A DNA stretch of 64,000 bases from Pseudorhodoferax soli (GCF_003337555.1 NZ_QPJK01000007.1:1-64000); one strand, 5' to 3'. Counted from the stretch's first letter, positions 17,860 to 27,210 are shown. Translations and numbers: made by a program. The notes: generated from the sequence alone by a model not told the origin.

Positions 17860-18836
17860 GTGTCTCGACACGGCGAGCGCTGTTGCTTGCGGCAGGCGCT
17901 GGGGCCTGTGCCCTGCCCTTCTTCGCGATCGCCCAAGCCGGATACCCGAGCAAGCCGGTGAGGATGATCGTTCCCTTCCCTCCTTCCGGGTCGACAGACA
18001 TCGTTGCGCGCACGGTCGCGGACAAACTGGCCTCGGCACTCGGGCAGAGCGTGGTCGTGGACAACCGTCCCGGAGCGACCGGCGCCATCGGCCTGGACGC
18101 ATTGGCGCGCTCGGAGCCTGACGGCCACACCATCGGACTGGCAACCATCGGCAGCATCGCCATCAACCCCGTGGTCAGCAAGAGGCTCAGTTGGGACCCG
18201 CGCCGCGACTTCGCGCCGATAGGGTTCATCGGCGCTACGCCGTTCGCGCTGCTTGTTCGGCCGGACCTTCACGCCTCCAGCATGGCCAAGTTCATCGCGC
18301 TGGCGCGGAGCCAACCGAATGGACTCACATACGCGACCGGGGGAAATGGAGGCTCGCAGCATGTGGCCTCCGTACTGCTGGAGGAGATGGCCGGCATCAG
18401 CATGCGGCAGATTCCGTACAAAGGGAGCGGTCCAGCATTGGTGGACCTCATGGGTGGGCAGGTCGACATGATGATCGAGCCGGCAGTATCGGCCGCGCCG
18501 CACATCCGTTCCGGCAAGGTGCGGGTCCTCGCGCTCACCGGGGCCGCGCGCTCGCCAAGCTTTCCCGATGTGCCGACCGTTGCCGAGTCGGTGCGGGGCT
18601 ATGAGGTTGCAGCCTGGTTCGCGCTCTTCGCGCCCGCCAGGACGCCGGCCTCCGTCGTCGCGCGCATCAACGGGGAACTGCGCAAGGTGCTGTCCGACCC
18701 ACAGGTCATCGAGCGGCTGTCCAGTGCGGGCGTGGAGGTGTCGACGAAGTCGCCCGATCAGCTTGCTGCCTATCTTGCGCAGGAGCTGGATAAGTGGAAG
18801 AACGTGGTTGCCAAGGCCAACATCACTGCCGACTGA
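17856..18836 (+). CDS. Bug/TctC-type tripartite tricarboxylate receptor
   Basis: This 326-residue periplasmic binding protein starts at GTG, overlapping the lyase stop (GTGA). The leader STRRALLLAAGAGACALPFFAIAQA precedes YPSKPVRMIVPFPPSGSTD. Other family marks are DNRPGATGAIGLDALA, ATGGNGGSQHVASVLLEEM and IPYKGSGPALVDLMGGQVD. As the fourth gene of the acyl-CoA dehydrogenase operon it probably binds the pathway's starting acid. It and the receptor at 13.0 kb flank the same regulatory region, so uptake is represented twice in the cluster. Confidence 0.9.
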   Translation: MSVSTRRALLLAAGAGACALPFFAIAQAGYPSKPVRMIVPFPPSGSTDIVARTVADKLASALGQSVVVDNRPGATGAIGLDALARSEPDGHTIGLATIGSIAINPVVSKRLSWDPRRDFAPIGFIGATPFALLVRPDLHASSMAKFIALARSQPNGLTYATGGNGGSQHVASVLLEEMAGISMRQIPYKGSGPALVDLMGGQVDMMIEPAVSAAPHIRSGKVRVLALTGAARSPSFPDVPTVAESVRGYEVAAWFALFAPARTPASVVARINGELRKVLSDPQVIERLSSAGVEVSTKSPDQLAAYLAQELDKWKNVVAKANITAD

Positions 18837-18869
18837 CTCGTCGCGCGAATCAACCGAGAAGGAACTGAC

Positions 18870-19622
18870 GTGAAGCTAGGATTGGAAGGAAAGGTCGCGA
18901 TTGTCACCGGTTCAGGCCGTGGCATCGGCGCAGAGGCGGCGCGTGCGTTGGCCGAGGAAGGTGCGCGTGTGGTCGTCACCGACATCGATCCGGAGACGAC
19001 GGCGGCAACCGTGAACCAGCTGCGCGGAGATGGGCACGAGGTCATCGGCGTGGTCGCCGACGTGACGAAGGCCGACGACGTGGCCCGCCTCACCGAACAG
19101 GCCGTCTCGGCCTTCGGGACGCTGCATATTCTGGTGAACAACGCGGGATTCCCCAAGGACAACTACCTCACCAAGATGCCCGAGGCGGACTGGGACCTCG
19201 TGACCGGCGTGATCCTCAAGGGCGCCTACCTCTGTTCCAAAGCAGCCGTGCCGCACATGATGGCCCAGCGTTGGGGACGGATCATCAACATCTCCTCGCG
19301 TGCACACATGGGAAACCCCGGCCAAAGCAGCTACTCCGCGGCCAAGGCAGGCCTCGTGGGCTTCACGAAGGCGATCTCCTACGAGGAAGGGAAGTTCAAC
19401 ATCACGGTCAACGCGATCGCACCGGGCTTCGTCGAAACGGAGTTGATGCGCAGTCTCCCGGCCTACGACCAGATCAAGGAGAAATGGCTCAAGGCGACGC
19501 CGTTGCCGCGTTTGGGCGTACCACGCGACATCGCGGATGCCGTCCTGTTCCTGGCCTCCGAGCGCGCCGGCTTCATCACCGGCGAACTGCTGCACGTGAC
19601 GGGCGGACGCTACTCGAACTAG
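18870..19622 (+). CDS. SDR-family oxidoreductase (FabG-like)
   Basis: A 250-residue short-chain dehydrogenase with all signatures: TGSGRGIG for the NAD(P) fold, DVTKADD, NNAG, the Ser in NISSRAHMG and the YSAAK catalytic Tyr-Lys pair, then the closing GGRYSN. The start is GTG with AAGGAAC upstream. Last gene of the operon. It could oxidise a 3-hydroxyacyl-CoA made by the MaoC hydratase, which would offer a second route besides the lyase. Confidence 0.9.
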   Translation: MKLGLEGKVAIVTGSGRGIGAEAARALAEEGARVVVTDIDPETTAATVNQLRGDGHEVIGVVADVTKADDVARLTEQAVSAFGTLHILVNNAGFPKDNYLTKMPEADWDLVTGVILKGAYLCSKAAVPHMMAQRWGRIINISSRAHMGNPGQSSYSAAKAGLVGFTKAISYEEGKFNITVNAIAPGFVETELMRSLPAYDQIKEKWLKATPLPRLGVPRDIADAVLFLASERAGFITGELLHVTGGRYSN

Positions 19623-19630
19623 GTCTTTCG

Positions 19631-19659
19631 GCCACCACCCGACGCCAATCGGTGGTGGC
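19631..19659. terminator. Bidirectional terminator between SDR and IclR genes
   Basis: GCCACCACC and GGTGGTGGC form a perfect nine-bp stem around an 11-base loop, exactly between the convergent stop codons at 19622 and 19662. Confidence 0.65.
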
Positions 19660-19661
19660 GG

Positions 19662-20411
19662 TCAGCGCGTCGCGACTTCCATCTCGGCACACGCGCTGGC
19701 CAGGCTGCGCGCGTGCTTCTCGATCAGCGGCTCCATGCGCGAGAGCGGCCCTGCGATCGCGACGGCATGCGGATCGAAACCCAGCAAGGTGGACTTCGCG
19801 ACCGCTTGCACGTCCACAACGCTTTCGCCGCGGGTCATGTGCCAGCCTCGGGCCTCGCCCGCTGCCACGTCAGCCAGAAGTCGCCGTGGACTGACGATCG
19901 TGTTGGACGTGACCTTCTCGTAGACGAGTCGTTCGGCCAGTTCGCTTCGGACCTGAACCTCCAGCGCGCCCAGCAATGCCTTTCCCAATGCACTCGAATG
20001 CAGCGAACGCAGGTCGGCGACCTTGGCGCTGTAGCGAATGACCTCGGACGACTCGATCACGTGGATGTACTGCACCAGGCGATCCTGCCGCCGGGCCAAC
20101 ACCACTGTTTCACCCGTCTTGTCGCGCAGCGCCTCAAGGATGGGCGTGACCCGCGAAAGCACCGGATCGTGGGCCACGAGATGTCCTCCCAGCTCGTACA
20201 GCAGGCGCGTTGGGTAGTAGGTGCGCTGCGCGGCAAGCTGACTCAGGTAGCCACGCGACATCAGCGTGTTCACCAGGCCGTGGCAGCTGCTCACCGGGAT
20301 CTCCATTGCCGCGGCGATCTCGGACAAGCTCATCGGCCGCATCTCCCTGCGGAAGACCTCGAAGAGATCGAGCGTGCGGTCCGCGGCCTTGACTCTTTTT
20401 TTGGTTTCCAT
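19662..20411 (-). CDS. IclR-family transcriptional regulator
   Basis: This is a 249-residue protein. Residues 8-65 form the winged helix (RTLDLFEVFRREMRPMSLSEIAAAMEIPVSSCHGLVNTLMSRGYL) and residues about 80-245 form the IclR effector domain (LRSLHSSALGKALLGAL, then ARGWHMTRGES and the final VAIAGPLSRM). It is convergent with the CoA catabolic operon. The shared operator at 11228 and 15321 resembles IclR-family sites, so this protein is the likely repressor or activator of both divergent promoters. The ligand would be a pathway acid or CoA ester. Confidence 0.92.
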   Translation of the reverse strand: METKKRVKAADRTLDLFEVFRREMRPMSLSEIAAAMEIPVSSCHGLVNTLMSRGYLSQLAAQRTYYPTRLLYELGGHLVAHDPVLSRVTPILEALRDKTGETVVLARRQDRLVQYIHVIESSEVIRYSAKVADLRSLHSSALGKALLGALEVQVRSELAERLVYEKVTSNTIVSPRRLLADVAAGEARGWHMTRGESVVDVQAVAKSTLLGFDPHAVAIAGPLSRMEPLIEKHARSLASACAEMEVATR

Positions 20412-20460
20412 CGCCGAATTCTAGGGTCGGGCGCCCGTGCAGCAAGCCCGACCGCAAAGC

Positions 20461-20483
20461 CGCGACCCTAGCCTGCGGTCGCG
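20461..20483. terminator. Hairpin downstream of xdhC
   Basis: CGCGACC and GGTCGCG flank nine bases, 65 bp past the XdhC stop. It may terminate the minus-strand xdhC transcript just before the iclR promoter. Confidence 0.4.
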
Positions 20484-20547
20484 CCGTGGCTTAAGGGAAC
20501 TGCAGAGAACCCTTGAAGCCCGCGCACCCAGGACCGATCCGCGAACA

Positions 20548-21582
20548 TCAGATGGCACCCGCCAGCGCGTCCTTCATGCGACCCACTTCGACCCCCCGCG
20601 CAAGAGGCGCTTCGTTCTTCACGGCGAGCACCTCTGCCATCACGCTTACCGCGATCTCCGCGGGGGTCTTGCTTCCGATGTACAAGCCGATGGGGCCGCG
20701 AAGGCGCGCGAGCGAAGCTGGCGTCTGCTCAAAATGGGCGATCATCCGGGCGCGTCGAGCATCGCTGTTGCGCCGTGAACCGATGGCTCCGATGTAGAAC
20801 GCTTCGGTCTCCAACGCATCCAGCAGCGCGAGGTCATCGAGCTTCGGATCGTGCGACAACGCGATCACGCAACTGCGGCGATCCGGTCGGAACGCTCGAA
20901 CGACATCGTCGGGCATTCCCTTTAGGCACTCGACGTCGGGGAGCGACCAGCAACTCAAGTGCTCTTCCCTAGGGTCGCACACCGTCACCATGAACCCACT
21001 GAACAAGGCCATCGTGGACAGGTACTCGGCCAACTGGCCCGCACCGATGAGCAGCATCCGGTACTCCGGGCCGAAGGTGTTGGTCACCCAATGGCCGTCG
21101 TCTCGAAGTCCGGCAGGACTCGTCGATGGCCAATGGACCGCGCGCCCAGTGCCGCACTCGAGACGACGCTCCATCAGCTTCCCCTCACGCAATGACGCGA
21201 CCAGAGCCTCCAGCTCAACAGCACAAGGGTTGAACTCCAGCATCAGCTCGATCGTTCCGCCACAAGGCAAGCCGAAACGATGGGCCTCGTCCGCGGAAAT
21301 GCCGTAAATCAAACGCTCGGGCGAAGCGTTCTGCATGGCATGCGCGTGTCTGTGCGGCTGAACACCAGGTACTTGTCCACGAAAGCGGTGGATGAGATCG
21401 TCCTCGATGCAGCCGCCAGACACCGAGCCTACGACGGCACCGGTTTCGCAAAGCGCCATGACCGACCCGACAGGTCGAGGTGAGGATCCCCACGTTCGGA
21501 TCACAGTGACGAGCACTGCGCTAAGGCCGGCTTGGCGCCAACCGCATAGCGTGCGCAAAACTCTCACATCAAGATTCTCCAT
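20548..21582 (-). CDS. XdhC/CoxI-family molybdenum cofactor protein
   Basis: XdhC-type proteins bind molybdopterin cofactor and help sulfurate and insert it into xanthine-dehydrogenase-family enzymes. The start at 21582 follows GGAG by five bases. The N-terminal XdhC_CoxI region reads TWGSSPRPVGSVMAL, GSVSGGCIEDDL. The C-terminal Rossmann-like domain reads RMLLIGAGQLAEYL, VTVCDPREEH and AFYIGAIGSRRN. At 344 residues it is a full two-domain form. It is alone here, but the window holds a Cox-type LMS enzyme at 51.9-56.5 kb that would need such a factor. Confidence 0.9.
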   Translation of the reverse strand: MENLDVRVLRTLCGWRQAGLSAVLVTVIRTWGSSPRPVGSVMALCETGAVVGSVSGGCIEDDLIHRFRGQVPGVQPHRHAHAMQNASPERLIYGISADEAHRFGLPCGGTIELMLEFNPCAVELEALVASLREGKLMERRLECGTGRAVHWPSTSPAGLRDDGHWVTNTFGPEYRMLLIGAGQLAEYLSTMALFSGFMVTVCDPREEHLSCWSLPDVECLKGMPDDVVRAFRPDRRSCVIALSHDPKLDDLALLDALETEAFYIGAIGSRRNSDARRARMIAHFEQTPASLARLRGPIGLYIGSKTPAEIAVSVMAEVLAVKNEAPLARGVEVGRMKDALAGAI

Positions 21583-22585
21583 CGTGTCTCCTGCGACTCG
21601 AACAGTCCAGCGCAGGAGAGATGCCATTGACTGCCTCCTGCATCGTGCCGAATCAAGATCAACTTGCCCTGCTCTGCACCGGGTTCGAACTCGTGGCCTG
21701 TCCGTTCCATGACCTTCGCGCCCCGGCGCATGGACATCAAATGGTCCCCCGCACGGGGGCCATTCTGTTGGGTTGTGTGGCTTGGTTCTATCGAGAATGT
21801 GCGCTGTTCTTACAGAAGCTTGCGCCCTCATCCTTTTGGCGTGGGCTGCGTTGAGAAGCTCCTGCAGGCGTCACGAACGGCGTTGTTGCATTACAGCCTG
21901 GGCACGCCCCGAACGGTACGCGTGGGATAACTCCGTCTGGGGAAGGGGCTCGACCTCAGATCGGGTTATGCAACAGTGCCCTTTACATCGCATACCCCAC
22001 GCAGCAAGGCACCTTCATAGCTCGTATGGGCGGCCAAGTCTGGTGTCGGAGAATCAGCGCAGAAAGCCAGCCAGCCCTTGGCAACATCCACTCCCACAAT
22101 GCGCTCAAGCGTCGGTTCGCCCATGCGCACATCCATGTCGAACATGCGGGCTGCATGACCAAGGCCGCACGTCACAGCAACCGTTCGGGCTACCGATGAG
22201 AGACCGGCGTTGCGCTCTCGGTTCAGGCGCGGGCTCCGGCAAACCGGGCTCCTGGGAGCAACGAACTACAACGCCAGAACCGCTCGAGCGTCACGACGTC
22301 CAACCCTAGCGCTTTCGACCATCTTGATCAATGGGCGGTTGGCGTCAAGATACAAGGGCTCAAGCCATGTCGTTGAACACCGGTGGCGCAAGAACGCCCT
22401 CCCCCCAGTCCACCAATGCGCGAGCCGCGTGAAAATCTCGGCCAAACGGCCAAAGCTGTAAATGCCACACAACTCAAGCTTGACGCCGCGGATGCGGGTA
22501 GCGAGGCCTAAGAATGTGCGCACTGCTCCACGCACCGTTGCGCAGCCAAATCGATCTTCCTCTCACTTCCGAAGACGCACCATCT
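21583..22585. other. About 1 kb without an intact gene
   Basis: The stretch has the xdhC promoter on its left, a possible IS110 remnant near 22.0-22.2 kb, and short frames of no recognisable family. It looks like decayed accessory DNA. Confidence 0.45.
21966..22175 (-). pseudogene. Possible remnant of an IS110-family transposase N-terminus
   Basis: The minus strand encodes ERIVGVDVAKGWLAFCADS, which resembles the first block (GVDVAK, with the first Asp of the DEDD site) of IS110 transposases. The similarity ends after about 25 residues and the frame stops soon after. The match is short, so this is tentative. Confidence 0.32.
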
Positions 22586-23437
22586 TCAGAAGTTGGCGCT
22601 CTCGCCCGGTTTTAACGGCAGCACCTTTGTGACAGCACCGCCGCCGACCGCCTGCACATAGTCCTCCGGCCGACCCTTGCCCAGCGGATTCGCCCCGTAG
22701 TGCATGGGGATCACCCAACGCGGACGCAGCCACTCGCGCGTGGCGAACGCGGCGTCCTTGGCGTCCATCGTGAAGTGCCCGCCGATGGGCATCAGCACCA
22801 GGTCGGGCTTGTAGTAGTCGGCGATGAACTTCATGTCGCCGAACAGCCCGGTGTCGCCCATGTGGTAGATCCGAAAGCCGTTCTCCAGCTCGATGATGTA
22901 GCCGACCGGCTCGCCAGCGGGGTACGGCTCGTCCTTGCCGGTGCTGGCGTTCTTCCACACCAGGATGCTGGAATGCTCGGCGCGCACCGCCGTGACCTTG
23001 ATGCCCTGTGCCGGCTCCACGGTGCCGCTCTTGTTGAAGCGCGGTGCCAGGTTGGGCGGCAAGATGCCCAGCAGGTTCACGGTCTGGTTCATGTCGCCCG
23101 GCGCGTACATGGGCACCTGGTTCAGCTGCGCGAGCGCCGGCGCATCGGCGAAGTGGTCGCCATGGGCGTGCGTGACGAGCAGCACGTCGACCTTGCCCAG
23201 CGCGGCCAGGTCCTTGTACTTTGCCGGGGTCAACGGGTTCTGGCGCAGCCAGGGGTCGGTCACGATGACCTTGCCGCCGGGCGACGTGATGCGGAACGCG
23301 GCCTGGCCCAGCCACAGCACTTCGGTCAGGCCCTGCTCCGGCGCCCGCGGCGCCGTGGGGATCTGCGCGCATCCCCAGGGAAGCACCAACGCCACCGCCA
23401 TCATCTTGCACCAGCGCACCACGTTCTTCTGCAACAT
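22586..23437 (-). CDS. Metallo-beta-lactamase-fold hydrolase, lipoprotein (UPF0173-like)
   Basis: The 283-residue protein has a short leader with a possible lipobox (LPWGC). The MBL metal site is THAHGDHFAD. Further metal-site marks are AEHSS, the Asp in YHMGDTGLFGDM and the final HYG in PMHYGANP. Its arrangement (WLGQAAFRITSPGGKVIVTDPWL) matches the UPF0173/L-ascorbate-lactonase-like group. The start follows AGGAG. It stands 20 bp upstream-adjacent to a Bug receptor gene that ends before it, so it may be the last gene of that operon. Substrate unknown; envelope location inferred. Confidence 0.85.
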   Translation of the reverse strand: MLQKNVVRWCKMMAVALVLPWGCAQIPTAPRAPEQGLTEVLWLGQAAFRITSPGGKVIVTDPWLRQNPLTPAKYKDLAALGKVDVLLVTHAHGDHFADAPALAQLNQVPMYAPGDMNQTVNLLGILPPNLAPRFNKSGTVEPAQGIKVTAVRAEHSSILVWKNASTGKDEPYPAGEPVGYIIELENGFRIYHMGDTGLFGDMKFIADYYKPDLVLMPIGGHFTMDAKDAAFATREWLRPRWVIPMHYGANPLGKGRPEDYVQAVGGGAVTKVLPLKPGESANF

Positions 23438-23456
23438 CTCAGTCTCCTGGTTGGTA

Positions 23457-24458
23457 TCAATCCACGCTGACTTTGGCGGTTTTGACCACGGACTCCCAGC
23501 GCACCCTGTCCTTCTCGATCAAAGCACCGAAGGCCTGCGGCGTGATCGGCATCGGATCGGCTCCCTCGCTGACCAGCCGCGCTCGCACGCCCTCGCTGGC
23601 AAGTGCCTGGTTGACCAGGGTGTTGAGGGTCTGCAGCACGGCGCCCGGCGTGCCGGCTGGCGCGACCAGGCCATACCACTGGTCGGCCTCGAAGCCGCCG
23701 GTGCCCGCCAGGCCGGTCTCGGCCACGGTGGGCACGTCCGGCAACTGAGGCAGGCGGCGCGGGCTGGACACGGCCAGGGCCTTCATGCCGCCCGACTTGA
23801 TGTGTGGCAGCAGCGCCGGCGCGCCCGTGAACAGCAATTGCACCTGACCGCCCAGCAGGTCGTTGACCGACGGCGCCGTGCCCTTGTAGGGTACGTGCAG
23901 CGCCTGCAGACCGGTCTGCAGCTTGATGTACTCCATGGTCAGGTGCGCCGCACTGCCGTTGCCGCCCGAGCCATAGGCCAGCGCACCGGGCTTGGCCTTG
24001 CTGTACGCCACGAGCTCGGCCAGGCTGGACGCCGGCACGCCCGGGTGTACCACCAGCACGTTGGGCACGCGCGCCACCGCGGCCACGGGCGCAAAGGCTT
24101 TCAGTGGCTCGAAGCGCAGCTTGGGGTACAGCGCCGGGTTGACCGCCAGCGTGCCGGTGTGGCCCATGAACAGCGTGTGGCCGTCGGCCGGGGAACGCGC
24201 GGCGCGCTCGGAGGCCAGCGTGCCGCCGGCACCTGGAAGGTTTTCGACCACGACGGGCTGCTTCCAGCCGCGGCCCAGCTCCTGGCCGATGGCCCGCGCC
24301 AGGATGTCGCTGGAGCCACCGGGCGTGAACGGCACCAGGATGCGCACTGGCCGGGCGGGAAAGTCCTCAGCGGCCCGGGCAGGTCCCAGGCTGGCCAGCA
24401 GCGGAACGCCCAGCCAGCCGATGGCACGGCGGCGGGACGGCGTGAAAAGCAGCGTCAT
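23457..24458 (-). CDS. Bug/TctC-type tripartite tricarboxylate receptor
   Basis: This 333-residue periplasmic receptor has a twin-arginine-like leader (SRRRAIGWLGVPLLASLGPARA) before AEDFPARPVRILVPFTPGGSSD. Other marks: ENLPGAGGTLASERAA, YGSGGNGSAAHLTMEY, VPYKGTAPSVNDLLGGQVQ. AAGGAA precedes the ATG. It is one of three Bug receptors in the minus-strand cluster 29.1-22.6 kb. Confidence 0.9.
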   Translation of the reverse strand: MTLLFTPSRRRAIGWLGVPLLASLGPARAAEDFPARPVRILVPFTPGGSSDILARAIGQELGRGWKQPVVVENLPGAGGTLASERAARSPADGHTLFMGHTGTLAVNPALYPKLRFEPLKAFAPVAAVARVPNVLVVHPGVPASSLAELVAYSKAKPGALAYGSGGNGSAAHLTMEYIKLQTGLQALHVPYKGTAPSVNDLLGGQVQLLFTGAPALLPHIKSGGMKALAVSSPRRLPQLPDVPTVAETGLAGTGGFEADQWYGLVAPAGTPGAVLQTLNTLVNQALASEGVRARLVSEGADPMPITPQAFGALIEKDRVRWESVVKTAKVSVD

Positions 24459-24474
24459 GCGGTTCCTTCGACCA

Positions 24475-25452
24475 TCAGTCCGGCTTGATGCCGGTCTCGC
24501 TCACGAGCTTCTGGTAACGCTCGCGCTCCGAGCGTACCAGTGCAGCGAACTGCGCACTGGTCCCCGGAGTGACCTCGCCACCCACGCTGGTCATGCGCTC
24601 GCGCACCTCCGCGGTGGCAAGGGCCTTCTGCAGCTCTGCCTGCAACTTGGTGAGAACCGCGGGCGGCGTGCTGGCAGGCGCCACGAGGCCGTACCAGACC
24701 GATGCCTCGAAGCCGGGATAGCCCGACTCGGCGATCGTCGGCACGTCCGGGAAGATGCTGGTGCGCGCCGCACTCAGGGCCGCCAGCACCTTGAGCTTGC
24801 CGCTCTTGACGTGCGGCAGCGCTTCCAGCGCGTTCACGGCCACCAGAGGCACCTGGCCACCGATGGTGTCGGTGATGGCCTGCGCACCACCACGGTAGGG
24901 AACGTGCTGCAGCGCAATGCCGGCGGCCTTGGCGAACAGCTCGACCGCCATGTGCGGCGTGGCGCCGTTGCCCGGGCTCGCGAACGCGATGCTGCGCGGC
25001 TTGGCCTTGGCTGCGACGATCAGCTGCGCGATGTCGTTGTAGGGCACGGACGGATTCGCCGCGATCACGACAGGGACACGGCCGACCTGCCCGATCAGCG
25101 CGAGGTCGCGTTCCGCATCGAACGGCGCGGGCTGGTACAGCGCCATGTTGGCGGCCAGCGCATTGGCTGCCAGCATCAAGGTGTAGCCGTCTGGCGGAGC
25201 CGAGATGACGGACTTCACGGCAATGTTGGTGCCGGCACCCGGTTTGTTCTCCACGATGATGGGTTGGCCCATGCTGGTGGACATACTCTGGCCGACGGTG
25301 CGGGCGACGATGTCCACCGCGCCGCCTGCGGAATAGCCGACCACCAGCCGGATCGGCTTGTCGGGATAGCTTTGTGCCAGGGCGCCGGAGACGGCAATGG
25401 CTGCGCCCGCGGCCAGCAATGCGCGGCGCAGGATGGAAAGGTTCTTGGGCAT
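24475..25452 (-). CDS. Bug/TctC-type tripartite tricarboxylate receptor
   Basis: A 325-residue protein starting at 25452, where AAGGAG lies five bases upstream; a longer upstream frame is not needed. The leader RRALLLAAGAAIAVSGALAQ-type segment is followed by YPDKPIRLVVGYSAGGAVD. Further marks: ENKPGAGTNIAVKSV, ASPGNGATPHMAVELF, VPYRGGAQAITDTIGGQV. Only 16 bp separate it from the next receptor gene, so the two are co-transcribed. Confidence 0.9.
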   Translation of the reverse strand: MPKNLSILRRALLAAGAAIAVSGALAQSYPDKPIRLVVGYSAGGAVDIVARTVGQSMSTSMGQPIIVENKPGAGTNIAVKSVISAPPDGYTLMLAANALAANMALYQPAPFDAERDLALIGQVGRVPVVIAANPSVPYNDIAQLIVAAKAKPRSIAFASPGNGATPHMAVELFAKAAGIALQHVPYRGGAQAITDTIGGQVPLVAVNALEALPHVKSGKLKVLAALSAARTSIFPDVPTIAESGYPGFEASVWYGLVAPASTPPAVLTKLQAELQKALATAEVRERMTSVGGEVTPGTSAQFAALVRSERERYQKLVSETGIKPD

Positions 25453-25474
25453 GGATGCTCCTTGGAAAATGGTT

Positions 25475-26275
25475 CTAGGGGGCGGCAGTACCGCGCAGGC
25501 CCGCGCGGCCGACGATCGCGGCCAGCGTGCCGTCCTCGCGCACGGTGGCGGCGAACTTCTCCAGCGCCGGCAGCGCGGCCTGGCGCCCCTTCGGGATCGC
25601 CATGGCCATGTGTTCCAGGCCCCAGCGGCCATCGAGCACGCGCGCGCCCGGAACCTGGTCGGCGAGCTCGTACAGGATGGCCTTGTTGGTGGCGAAGGCA
25701 TCGAGCTGGCCGTCGCGCAACTGCGCGGCCGCCTGCTGCAGCGAGGCCTGCGGCACGACCTGTGCCTGGCGGAACTGGCGGCCCAGCGCGGTCTGGGACG
25801 AACTGCCCTGGCTCACGCCGACGCGCACGCCGGCCTGGTCGATGCCGTCCATCCGGTCCACGCGGCTGCCGCGCGGCACCAGGTAGCCCAGCTCCAGGTT
25901 GAGCAGCGGCGCGCTGAAGTCCACGAGCTGCGCGCGCGCCGGGGATGCATTGGTGACGGTGAAATCGACCTTCCCCTGGCGGACGGCCTCCACCACCTCG
26001 GCCACGCGCGGGTACTCGACGGCCTGCACGGGAACGCCCAGCCACTGGCCGAGGCGCTGGCCCATCTCCAGGGCCACACCGGCGCGGCGGCCCTGCGAGT
26101 CGACCACCAGAGAGGTCGGGCTGCCCAGGTAGACACCCACGCGCAGCGTGCCGGTCGGCGCCAGCACACTCCGTTCGGGTGGCGACGCCGACGGTGCGGC
26201 GCATCCCCCCACCAGCAAGGCGGCCAGTCCGCCCCACAGCAGGCGGCGGCGTGCGGTGTGGATCAGCGCGCGCAT
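25475..26275 (-). CDS. Extracellular solute-binding protein family 3, lipoprotein
   Basis: The 266-residue protein has a lipoprotein leader (GLAALLVGGC) and then an amino-acid-type SBP_bac_3 domain: LRVGVYLGSPTSLVVDSQGRRAGVALEMGQRLG, VDFTVTNASPARAQLVDFSAPLL and GVRVGVSQGSSSQTAL. Such proteins bind polar amino acids or small acids for ABC importers or as sensors; no ABC permease is near. The start at 26275 overlaps the end of the upstream dehydrogenase gene by 13 bp. Confidence 0.85.
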   Translation of the reverse strand: MRALIHTARRRLLWGGLAALLVGGCAAPSASPPERSVLAPTGTLRVGVYLGSPTSLVVDSQGRRAGVALEMGQRLGQWLGVPVQAVEYPRVAEVVEAVRQGKVDFTVTNASPARAQLVDFSAPLLNLELGYLVPRGSRVDRMDGIDQAGVRVGVSQGSSSQTALGRQFRQAQVVPQASLQQAAAQLRDGQLDAFATNKAILYELADQVPGARVLDGRWGLEHMAMAIPKGRQAALPALEKFAATVREDGTLAAIVGRAGLRGTAAP

Positions 26276-27168
26276 CCCTGTTCCTTTTCCTTCGCTTGCG
26301 CCAGCAGGCGGTCCGCGTAGACCTGCCAGGGGTCCTTGGGGCCAACGCCGTCGAACAGTCCTGCTTTGGCCTGCTGTGCCACACCGGCCTGCTTGTGGGC
26401 GATGGCCGACGCCATCAGCGGCTCGATGCCGGCCTCGCGCACGGTCGCCGCGGCCTCGAACATCTCCTCCGCGCGGCGCTTGCCATGCTGCACCACGCGG
26501 CTGAAGAAGTAGCTGCCCTGTTGCGCCCAGTCGATCTGCGGGAAGGTCTCCTGCAGCGTCGGCAGCACGTGCTCTTCCACGCCGTAGTGGCGCGCCGTGG
26601 TGTAGCTCTCGATCACCAGCGCCTCCAGCCCCTTGATCATGACGCTGCGGCTCATCTTGATGGCCGAGGCGACGCCGTAGCGCTCGCTCACCACGCTGGC
26701 GTCCATGCCCCAGGCTTGCAGCGTGTCGGCCATGGCAGCGGCATGCAGGCCGCTCAGCAGCAGCGGCACGCGGATGCCATAGGGCGGCACGGAGGTCATC
26801 ACGCCCGCCTCCACGTAGGCCACGCCCACGGCCTGCAGCCCGGCCGCGGCCTGCATCTTGGTCCCGGGGGATGCCGAGTTCAGATCCAGGTAGCGCGTTC
26901 CGGCTCGCGCATGGCGGGCCGCCTCCTGCGCCACGGTCAGCGTGCTGGACGCGGTGACGGCCGAGATCAGCAGATCGGCCCGCGCGCACAGCGCGGCCAT
27001 GCCGTCCATCGGCACGACACCGTCGGCCCGCGCGGCAGCGGCGTGCTGCCCATCGGCAAAGCGCAGGTCCCAGGCCACGACGGCGTCCACGCCGGACTGC
27101 ACGCGCAGCTGCCGGCCGAAGATGCCGCCGACCTCGCCATATCCGATCAGCCCCAAGGTGATTCCCAT
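26263..27168 (-). CDS. NAD(P)-dependent beta-hydroxyacid-dehydrogenase-like protein with DUF1932 domain
   Basis: This is a 301-residue two-domain protein. Residues 1-170 form a Rossmann domain with GLIGYGEVGGIFGRQL, and YLDLNSASPGTK matches the substrate loop of 6-phosphogluconate-dehydrogenase relatives. The C-terminal about 75 residues around ASAIKMSRSVMIKGLEALVIES match DUF1932, with the conserved Lys. I chose 27168 because GGAGAG lies seven bases before it. It neighbours a pyrone-dicarboxylate-hydrolase-like gene, which suggests a role in oxidising a ring-derived hydroxyacid. Confidence 0.82.
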   Translation of the reverse strand: MGITLGLIGYGEVGGIFGRQLRVQSGVDAVVAWDLRFADGQHAAAARADGVVPMDGMAALCARADLLISAVTASSTLTVAQEAARHARAGTRYLDLNSASPGTKMQAAAGLQAVGVAYVEAGVMTSVPPYGIRVPLLLSGLHAAAMADTLQAWGMDASVVSERYGVASAIKMSRSVMIKGLEALVIESYTTARHYGVEEHVLPTLQETFPQIDWAQQGSYFFSRVVQHGKRRAEEMFEAAATVREAGIEPLMASAIAHKQAGVAQQAKAGLFDGVGPKDPWQVYADRLLAQAKEKEQGCAR

Positions 27169-27210
27169 GTTCGATCTCTCCAGTTGGAAGTGCAAGCGCG
27201 GCTGGCAGCG

